Positions 35,042-47,000 of a DNA stretch of 64,000 bases are shown one piece after another. Location: positions 11,863,213 through 11,927,212 of the forward strand of contig NC_065531.1 of NCBI RefSeq assembly GCF_020184175.1, in the 5' to 3' direction. Under the pieces are notes generated by a model. It was not told the DNA's origin. It made no database searches and saw only the letters and a list, made by a program, of their open reading frames with translations. The position numbers and the translations under genes are program-made. Positions within the stretch are counted from its first letter, which is position 1; every line of letters starts with the position of its first letter. The DNA comes from Aphis gossypii. Lineage: Eukaryota; Arthropoda; Insecta; Hemiptera; Aphididae.

Positions 35042-38000
35042 TTATGGCACGTTGATGACATTGATGTTGTTTTTGTTATCTTGATGGGCGTTTGCATCAG
35101 CATCGATTGAAGCTCCTATTCAATGAGAAAAAAAAACAAATGTACTACAGTCATTTCATTTTTATGGTTTCCCATGATACATATTATTGGTTAAAATAAA
35201 ATACTATCAAACTACACCCCAATGTTCATTGTCACTGAAAGCAAATTAAATTACTTAAAAGTCATAATTTCTTCAGCAAACCATAGAAAATATTTGAACA
35301 AAAATAGAAACAAAACAATTTATATTAAATAATTTTAGTGATACGTTTTTTTAAAAAAAATCTTTACCAAAAAAATATATTCTGTTAATTAGTAATTACT
35401 TATTACATAAAGAGTAATTTATTACTAGGTAACAATGGCAAAATCTATGGTATCAAGTAATGTAACAGCATGGGTTGTTACAATTTATGGTGGGTAAGGG
35501 GCTTGAGAGTAGATACTGGATAGTGGATAAATATTAGTTTATATTTAGATGGAATGTTAAAATTTTTAGGGAAGCATATCAAAAGTAAACAATAAAAATA
35601 TTTCTAAATATAAAAACTCGACATAGTACAAGTTCTATCGTATTTAGGTACGCCATAAACTCATAACTTAAACTGTAAATACATAATAATCATTAATCAT
35701 AATATCAAATGTGAAAGTTGTAATCCATCAATTTTAAACCTGTATGAATATATAATATATATAATAATATATGGCTATACAATGACTTATGGCATGTTGG
35801 CAATCAGCAACAAACAATAAACTAAATCAATAACGTGATAACTACCTAGGTCTCTAATTGATTAAAAAAATAATAACAAATACTATTTCTGAAGAAAACT
35901 AGCTATGGTTTGAATTATTTTTGTTTAAATAGCTTATAAACTTGAAAAGAGTTTTACTCTTAAATATTTAAAATTCGCACCTAAATGTTATATTTTGGTT
36001 ATTATTTGCTCAAATTACAGTTCTACCTACTCATAAGTTTGATATATTTGTTAGAGTACAGGAGCGGTGTACAGCGTAAATAGAAAAGATTCTCAAAGAA
36101 AGGAGTATTTTATCATAAGGATTTAATTAATAACGCAATATAACTATATAGTTATAAAACTCATCAAACAATCATGTATTTTTTCTACTTCCATTTACTC
36201 CTAGTCTCCTCTTATTCTACATACAAAATTTTAAGTTCACAGTCTTCAACATTTTTGCACAACAACAGTAAAACCTAAATATTTTCTTTATATATATATA
36301 TATGTATTTCAATAGCGACGAAACCATGGATTGTCCGCTTTTCTCATTAGATCATTAATTTATTTTTATCATTTCAAAATACCCTCTTTAGACCTTTGTA
36401 CTTGTACATATTGCAATCAATTTCATTAGGAAAGTTTGGGAATTTCAATAGTTCAAGCTACTCTTTATGGAACAGATGCGTCACCCACAAATATTCCTTT
36501 CTTCTATCACTTAATTATATTCATCTTGTAAAACCATCCTCTCCCGTCTGTCTTAATAATTGAACTTCTAAATGTTCGATCTCGTTTCGTCATCAACAAT
36601 ATTATTTCCATCACTAAATCACCCGGTTTCTTTAACCACATTTATAAAAATGTAAATTATAGAATCATATTTAATATTGTTATAAATCATATTATGTCGT
36701 TGTAACTAATAAACGCAATTAAAACAAAAATATTAACGTTTTTAATAATTTTTCAGATTCCTATATTTTTTTCGTAATTTATAGCATAGTTTTATTTTTT
36801 AGGAGGCTTATTTCAATCATTTCTATTGTGTTTATCCAATACGTAGGTATAATTTAAGAGCGACTCGATGACTTGTCAGAATTCAAGTAGAAAGTCATCA
36901 ACATTATTACCATTGTTATAATACATATTTATATTGTATATTATAAGACATATAAGTAGGCGCATTTTTACCTCCGAGTAACATCTCCTGTAACAACGGT
37001 TCGATGTGTGCCATTCCGAACAACTTTGCGAATTGAATTTGTTCGATCATTTGCCAAGTGATCGATTGCAACGCCGGCAGTGTGAGCAACAGTTCGGCAA
37101 AACGGCCGCAAGTCTCGTATTGTCTGTCGCTGATGTAGTCTTCTAGATTTCTGTGAATTTGCTTGCGCATGCGTCTGATGCGGTCCGATTCGTTCAGGCC
37201 TTTGGCGTCTGTGGGAAATAGAAAAATGAGAAAAATTCGATCGTTAAAATCGCATTGTATAACAATAGCAACAAAGTATGATATTATACTGCTGCATCTG
37301 GCATGCATGATGCCATCGATAGAATTCCAAAATATACTGTCGACCCGACGCCGTGATAGTATTTAATAATAAAATATGTTGGGTAAGTACTGTTAAATTA
37401 TAATAATTTGTTTACTTGGATCGAAGAAAACTATGGCCTTTAGACACGCGAATTCGGTGTCGTCGATCTGCACGTCGTTCAACGGTTTTACAAGCTCGTC
37501 CAATACACGTGAACCCACTCTGCTTATGTCCAAGTCCGACGGGATCCCGTTGTCTGTTGGTTAAATACAATAATCGGATGTTAGACGCAAATCATATTAC
37601 AATATTGTCAAAACCGCGTTTGACCGCTAGTGTTTTGGAAGTTATGATTTTATTATTTTATTATATTTTATTTATCATTCCGGGTTAGGTTTGCGATGTA
37701 TATTGTATGTATAAAATACAGTACCTACAGAATCGTACGACGAATTGGAAATTAATACACAGCATTGGTTGGTGCAATTGGTGAAGGGGCTTGGGGTTCT
37801 AATCTAACCAGAAATTCGCTACCAAGCGATTTTTTCCATTGAAATATGTATTTCAACGAATTAAGAATGGCGGTGACAAAAAAATTTTGTTCAAATAATT
37901 ATTTTGAAAAAGTTTGCGATTTTACGTTTTTACACATGTGCGGAACACTACTTTAACGCCACGCGGAGGACCTCGAGTTTTGCGACCGGAGCCGGTAGGC

Positions 38001-41000
38001 GAAGGGAGCCATTATACTTGTTAATTTGTTATTTAACTGTCATCTCTGTTTTTACCTTGAAATCTAAGTAAAATTATTTGAACGCGAGAGTATTCCACGA
38101 AACCACGAAGATATACAAGTTATCACAGAATGTTTAGGATCACGATAATTACGATTTCATTTATATTTGTCTGCCCGATAATCTAATTTAATATAATTAT
38201 AATCTAAATGTTAGGTAGGCATTACTCATTAGATTGAAATATTCGTTGTAAACGAGACGCACAGCAGAAAAGTACAGCATTGTGCGCATATGACGTAAAA
38301 ACGTAAAATCGCAAACTTTGGAAGGATATAACTTCCAAAATAATTATTTGCGCAAATTTTGTTTTGACACCATCGTTCTTATCTCGTTGAATACATGTTT
38401 CAAAAAAATAAAAAAAATCGCTTGGTAGCTAAACAGCAATATTGTTCCAAGACTTAATGTTAAATAAATGTCAAGATGTATGTATAAAATAAATATCGAA
38501 TGTAAATGAAAATATACATGTATTTGTAAGTCAATAACTATTATAATATGGAAGGCTAACGAAGTGCTACACCCCACGTTTTTTTGAGTCAATATGTCGG
38601 GGGACTTAAGTCCCTAACAAAAAATTGGAGTCTTTACGCATTGCGCCTATGATACATCATAATACAATTTTATTTTATTTTTTGTGGGTAATTAGTAAAT
38701 ATTATGTTTATTATTATTAGTTGTAATATGATTAATTTCACTTACCGGGTACGTGACGTGTTATAACGCGATTGTTACCCAGCAGAAGTACGTCCTTGAG
38801 CATTAACGATCTTTTGGCCAAACCCAAGAGCAAATGTTCTCCGGCGTGAGCTCGCAACAATGAAACCTATTAAACAGTGAGACACGTTACATAAAACAGG
38901 TACTTATACTTCCCACAATCCCCTTTTGAAAAAATCGGAATCTGATATTAATGTACCTGGTCATTCAGCTGTAGTTCTGTGAACGCGGGAATGCGCTTGG
39001 CCCAGTCGACCAGGAAAAGCAATTGGGTTTTCATGGACTCACACACGTCCCCGATGTTCGCCACGTGCTTGTTCGCTAGGTTAGTGTCCTCAGCCGTCTG
39101 TAAATGATCATAACTTATAATAAATATCGGACGTCAGACGAAATAATGTGCAATTTTAATGTTGTTACATATTAACAAAAATATTTTTATTATTTTTTTT
39201 TTAAGCAACGTTTCGTACGTAATCGGTAGGAGATGTTTGGAACAGACAAAACTAATTATTTCTACCCGACATCTGTTAAAATTATTGTAATATATTATAG
39301 ACCATTTAGCATTGTCCGGAGATTAACACGAAGACCTTTTGTGGACACCAAAACTTAACTATTTATTTTATAGATCTGGTTTGTTAATTTATATTTACAA
39401 GTGTTCTAAAAATATTACGTACACTTTATATAGATTCTGGAATTATGGTAGATAAATATAAAATAATAAATATTAACCTAAATAGGGAATATCTATTAAA
39501 TTATTATTTTTATAGTAGTTTGTGCATACATTTATTTTCAAAAAAATGCATACTAGAATAATTAGTTAATATTCACATACCGCATTTGAAATGTTAATTT
39601 AACGGATATGAATACTTGACCCGTTAGATTTTTGAATATTTTACTCGATACTATTTCATTGGTCAAATGTATACTGTACCTACACTTGTTACTATGTTAC
39701 GACACTTGAAATTAAAATGTTAATTACTTTTATAGATAGAAAGGTGCGGTATAAATAATATAAATGATTGTAATACTGTTCGTTAAAATAACGTGAAAAG
39801 ATTTGAAATTATTCTGCAAGAAAAATATGTTACAGTGGAGAACTGAAAACATTCTAACACATATTTTTAATTTTGAAAGAAATGTATGAAAACTGTAGGA
39901 GCTTTTAATATGGTATTTATAGTAGCTATTATATGATTAAAATGTTATTAATTATATCACTTACATCGGATTCGCTGCGGGACAAGATTTCCGCGTTCAA
40001 TAGTGATGTAACGGACAAACCACTGGCGCACGGTTGCTCTTCGTAACTGGGTCGTCTACAGTTGATTCGGTCGCGTTCGTTCTGCACAGCTGGAAATTTC
40101 ATCAAATTATATAATTATTTAAAAATAATAATAGGTGTATCTATCCGTATGCGTGATTTCAATAAAAAAAACTGAGGGTGCTTAAGCTCTGCATTTACTA
40201 AGAATTTAAATTAAATTATAATTATGATTTATGAAGCATCGATAGCTTTTTTGAACAAAAATGTTTCATAACAATTTAACATTGAACACTTAAATTTATT
40301 ACATTTTATAATAGATAATGAAAACAATATAATTACAAATTTATAGGTACTTTAAACTATAGTTATACTCTAATAGTCTGATGTCTGATTACAAACTGTT
40401 TTTTTTTTTTTTTTTTTGTAAGCTGAGGGGTATAGAAAATAAGCACGAAAAAGGTTGCTAATTTTAATATTGGGGAACGTTGATACTCCCACAATTCAAC
40501 AATTGCACTTATTTTGCATATTATATCATAAATGTCAAATGTATTATGCTGTTAAACAATCCACGCTCCACTATCTCTTCACAGCGACTTACCTTCTTTT
40601 CGCATCCCGGCTTTGAAGCATTTCCGCAAACGGCAGTATCGGCACTGATTGCGCTTGTCCTTGTTAACGATACAGTTTCTTGAAAATCTGTTCAGGACAA
40701 TGATGCCAACAGCGTTAGTATACAGTAATATTAATATTATATAAATTATACTATACATAGTACATATGCAATGAAATTCATCAACTGTATTGTGGTTTTG
40801 TCGGGGGAATGACGAATTGCGTTCGATTAGTTATTTACTAAAAACAATTTTAAAAAGTACTCGCCTGCATGAATAGAAATGGCTCTTGCGAACGGAACGA
40901 CGGAAGAATCCTTTGCAGCCGTCACAGGACGCTGCCCCATAATGTTTGCCGGTAGCTCGGTCGCCACAGATGGAGCATGCTTGATTCTGGTTGGTCATGG

Positions 41001-44000
41001 GCGGCGAGTGTACCTGTGGCGTGTCGATGGTCTGCAAATAGGTCTGCTCGCGGTGTACCGGCATGCCGTTGAGGTCCGATTCTGCTATAAATCAGTTTCT
41101 CTTAATTTACTTGTAATGATACATTTTATTGTTATTTTACAGGTGGATTACAATATGATAATAATATTATTCTTTGACTGCAATCGTATGTATTAAACAA
41201 ACGAAAAAAATTAAAAAACCTTAATTTGAATGCCAAGAGCCAACTTCGAAGAATCAAGCGACATGGATAAATATTATTTTTGAAAAAATCTTAAGATGAG
41301 TATAAAAGTCCAACGATTTTTAGTTATAATAACAATTATTATTCGTATATACATAACAAAATACTTAAAAGAAAAAAAGAAAATTAAGCTTAAAGAAAAT
41401 GTGAGTATAAATCTGATCAACGACTTATGTGTTCAGTTATCTCATATCATTCTCTTAAATAATACGTTTTTTTGAACATTTGGTTATCCCCAGAGGCAAA
41501 TAAAAAATTCGTGTGATTTAGTTAATGTGGACCAAGATGGTAAATCGTTCTAGGAAACACATAAAAAGTGTATACCAAAATTTGTACGTCTTTATTGTAA
41601 ATTATAGGTAGTTGAATAAGTATAATATAGAGATAAAGAAAATATTTATAAAGAATCATTAACATTATAGATAATAATATAGTGACTCTAGAACAAGTTG
41701 CACTAGATTTACAATATTATAGGTATTTTTACAAATAAGATTGATCATTGATCATAAGCCAATCCTCGAGTACAACTAAGTATATAATATGGTTAGGTAT
41801 AAGGCACCAGAGTATCATACTATATATCACTTATAAAATTACAATTTACGTATAGTTATATAATGGCGTTTTCTATAATATAGTCGTTGCAATATGTGTA
41901 ATATCTCCCAATTGTCTGCTATATATAGTATATAGTATAGTATAGTATAGTATATTGCCATATTTTCATTACAATTACGCTAAATATATTATCGACATAA
42001 ATTATGCAATAGCTATATAATGTGATTTATATGTGGCATACATATATATACGATGTTGCTCGCAATACGTTGCAGTGAAAAATTAAAAGCAATAAATTAA
42101 AATGCCAATAAATTGTATTGCACGTGATTTGATCGACATTAAAAAAATAAAATAGATCAAATAACTTTTAGCTCACTATTATAATATACGTATATGAGAA
42201 CCACCGCGATAAATATATGTGGCCTGTGATTAAGGATACATAGTTAATGGGGAAGTCAATATTGTATATTTTGATGCTTTTGTCCTAATAGCATACCTAT
42301 TATAGTTTTATAGGTCAGCAATTACAAATTTTTCTTCAAGAAGTTTATTATTTTGGTAGGTATCTATATTATGATTTTATTACGATACAATTTAAATCTA
42401 GTTTAAATAATATGTTTTTACAGATTTAAAAATAACATAATTATTAATTCTCATTATGATAATGATTGTTTGCTCTGACTTATCAATGTATACAACGTTT
42501 GTGTACCTATGATAATCTATGGTATAGACGACATTATGGGAACTATACGGTGCAGAAATATTTCGTTTCAATTTACCTATTTCTTAAGGAGGAGAAGCAA
42601 TATTGAACGTTGCACCTGGATATAACAATCACAACAGTCCCGGCGGCAAAAACTAATATTTATTTTACTACTATCTGTTTGACTTTTAGAACAAAAGAGC
42701 AAATCAAAATGTCGAGGTGTTTATAATCGGTACACCGCGAATAAAACAATAAAGAACATCCACAATGATATTTCTCAAACTGTACGACCAACCTATCGTT
42801 AAAGTATAGACTATAGATTCAAATTTTAAGTAATTCCCCGCCATCTGATATAAGCTAAGACGTTCTAAATGTAACAATAATACATAGAAGTTTTATTAAA
42901 AACAACATAGTGTATAATGTTTTCCTGATTTAAAGTATAAAAACTATTCACTATATTACTATAGTTGACTGACGGTTTGTAAAAGTATGATAGGTGGTAG
43001 TAATAATGATTTTGCATATTATTATGAATAGTGAATACCATTTAAACTGTTTAGAGCCATGCAATAACAGTAACTTACGTAACAACATTAATGAATGTAC
43101 AATTCCAATAAAATTATTAAAGTCTATAACTTACTATGATGAATCTATATTATATAAGCCGATGAATACCAAAAACAAAATACGTACCGAAAACAAATGC
43201 AATTTAATAATGATACATTAATGAATACGTCTCTCGTAAAAAACTTACACATTTCCACTTGGATGTTTGTATCAGTGCACAGGACACTGTTGAACTTTGT
43301 ACTTTACGTACGATATTATACTACTTTTAATATAAACGGGACAGTCGAAAAATGTTAAAACAAGAAAACGTTTGATGGCGACGGACGGACACGGGAAATA
43401 TTTTATAGTGATATTACAATAATGATGATCAAAAAGAAAACAAAAATAATACTAGAACAATAGTAACGGTCGGGCATGATGGAGGCCTACATTACACGCC
43501 GACTACATATATTATAATATTGAAATACCGCGCAGCCGTCTGCATATAATACTCACCGGACAACGTTTCTCGATTTACTGCCGCGCACACCAACCTATAG
43601 CTGGGTGCCTATACCGTCCTTTTTGACATCATCGTATTTGTGTTTACAAATTAATATTCAAATTACCTTATTTACTAGGTTTTATCAATATAATATGTAT
43701 AATATATATATATATTTTATGCGCACGGCTCGCGGTTTGGATGATATCATGAAAACTAACAGATAATAAAAACTCATCTCTGGCCGCGGACTTTGCTCGA
43801 TGTGTATAATTTACCTACACGCCGATAATAATGAGTGTATTATAATATAGGTAATGTACAGCTCAAAATAATAAATATAGGTACTATAATATTATAATAT
43901 AATGGTATATTGAGCACTCTGTGTACGCTTTATCATTCCTATATCATTTAATATGATTGAATTATAATATAATACTTGAATTTTTATCGTTATTCGTGTT

Positions 44001-47000
44001 TATAATAAAATAATTATAATAATATTATGTGTATTTAATGGAAACAGAGCATCGTTTCGAGAAACACGGCGCACGAGGCCGTTTTACAGCACACCAGAAT
44101 TTTATACACACCACAGCGCCGTGATAAACTCAGGTATACTGCACAGTTATACATCGTAATGGCTATACAAAATTTGTTGTGATATAATACAATTCAGTAG
44201 TTTGGCCCACGTGCGTTTGCCGGCAAAACATCTATGAGGTAGTGTATCACGTTTGGTGCGTTCAAACACGCAAGCGCGAAAATGTCAGAATTGTAACGTC
44301 GTCGCATTTATTCACGGGGATAGACTTACAAAGTTAAAATAGTTCACCATTATAACATGTTTGATAACTGTAAATAATATGTTAGAAAAAGAGTTTAGGT
44401 AGTATCAATGCATTTTCGGATTTTTTTTTAAACTTTGCAAAAAAACATTATGCAAATGCATAATCGATTGTAATACATAAAAATAAGTAAATCACTCAAA
44501 AAAAGTTTTAAAATTGGATTATGTAAAATTAAATAGATGAATTTTTCGTACAAATAAAAAAGTAAAACATTCTAAAATAGTGAGACAAAATTTCTTTGCA
44601 TTCAGGAATTCTCTTTTATTGACCAAGAATCACAATTTAAATATTATCTATAATAATAATAAGTAAATAGTTATATTGAACCTCTTACAATACGTCTAAC
44701 CCGAACAGGATATAAGCTAACGATGAAAATGTTCAACGTATACCTATGAACCAATTGTTGTCACAATATAAAGAATAACGAAAAAAGAATGCTTGAAAAT
44801 GATCACAAAATCCTAAAGTATAGTAAAAAAGTAGAAACCTCAAATCAACTGTAATTTTTATTAAAAATTAAAAAAATCAAGAATTCATAAGGACCAAAAA
44901 AGGTAAAAGAAATATAACTCGTAAATACTAAATATTATAACTTAAGTTAATAACCACAATTACTGAAGTTAAAAAAAGAATAAATACCTAATAATTGTAA
45001 TTATAATAGTATAATCTAAGAATGTAAGATAAACTTTTTAAGATGGGTATACTCATACAGATACGTGTTAAGGTAATATTTCCAATTTCGATTTAGATAT
45101 ATTATCAACTTTCTCAAAAAAATGTAACAAATCACACACACAAAAATTTGATTCTCATTTAATACAAATAAGTTAGATAGTATCGATACAGGATACTATT
45201 TAAAAAATATATATATTTTTTAAGTATAAGAAAATATGATTTTTAAGCATACATAAAAATTCTAAAATACTTCAAATTATACAATATACATATATTATAT
45301 TATATAATTATATCAATTATAGTCAGTATATTTTATCAGAAAATTATAAACTTTTTATAATTAATCTAAAAATTTAATAATCGTTAATTTTATTCACATA
45401 ATTTAATATATTTCTAAACCACATCATTCCATATAGGTATGAAATTCATATGAGAATCTAAATGAATTAACAGACTAATTTATTATAACTTTTAAATAAT
45501 GATTTAGGTTTTTATTAAATGATCGTCATAATAGATTAAATATTATTATTTTAACTATTCTATATAGATTTGTAAATTATTTTAATTTTATTTTTTATCA
45601 ACCTATAGGTAGATCATTTATAATCATTATGGTAGATTTTTCATCCTTTCTTTTATAGTTCCTTAGTTTTAGGTTTGATTCTTGCTTCATATATAATTGC
45701 ATCTATATTAGAGTAATGTTTTTCAATTAAATAAATAATAAATTTCAAGGATGATCTTACACAGTTTTCTTTCTATAATTATATTATTATAAGTTACAAT
45801 ACTGTATAAATATACTACTATATCTATTACTTAATAGATATTGCCTATTAAAAACATGTAACATAAACATTTCTAATAAATGCGTATTTTAAATTTATAT
45901 TATTTTAATCTAAAATTAATAAATCAATATTCCACATTTTTATATTAACGGAATAACAATACATTTAATAAATGTATATGTTAAATGATGAACAAACATT
46001 AGTTTTGCATCACACTATTAGAAGTATTAGTAATATCATGGATAAATAATATTAAATATGAATATACGTTGTTATTATATAATAAAGATTAAAGAGATCT
46101 CTAAAAACTTAAAATAAAAAATATGATAGCGTAAAACTTGAGCACGATAATCACATGTATATGTATTAATTAATATAACATCAGCTACCTACCTACCTAC
46201 CTACTCTCTTCAATATCACATCTTACATTTGGTTTTCCAATGCATTTTTATTTTATTAACATTTAAGAGGCCAATTAAGGAAAGATCAGAGATTATCAAC
46301 ATTTTACCTGTAGATGCATTAATTATATTTTTATTGTTACATTAGGATTGAAATCAGTATATGGTTGGGACTTGGAAGTAATAACGTGATATATTTTTGT
46401 ATAGCGATGCTGTTATACACAGTAATGTAGTACCACCATGTAGTAACAGCATCGCTATTATTTCTACATAAACAGCAAACGCAATATTAGAAAGCAAATA
46501 TACCAAAAATAGTATATTACCTACTACGGTGTCTGATGAACTAATAGATAATTTTTAATTTTTAAAATTAAAAAAAACATTCATAAAGCATACAGTTAAC
46601 TAGAAATGATATACTTTTTCGTAAATAAAATTATTCTAAGCGAAAACTCTAAGTGATTACTTTGAAGTACCTAAAATTACTATTAGCAGCTATACCTTTA
46701 ACGTTAAAATAATGTGAATAAAAGTCAATAAGTACACAAAGAAGTGTTATTTTTATTATTCAAAGGTAGGTAGTCTATAAAAATTATCCTTGTTTGATAG
46801 CTGACTAACACTAACGTAAAAACATTTATAATTATATTTGAAATTCTAAAACAATTAAAAATATTCATATATTTAATATATAATTAATTGAATGAAATAA
46901 TATTAAAACAGCATCATATAATATCTTACTTTTCTTAGTATTGTGATGTGCAAAACTGAAACCATGGTTTGTAAGCTATTTTTTAAAATTATAATTATAA

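Noticed and set aside
37163..37688. Plus-strand frames of 67 and 90 codons
   Set aside because: They are antisense to two HNF4 ligand-domain exons.
40879..41196. 105-codon open frame on the plus strand
   Set aside because: It is the antisense shadow of the HNF4 DNA-binding exon, which has conserved zinc-finger residues on the minus strand.
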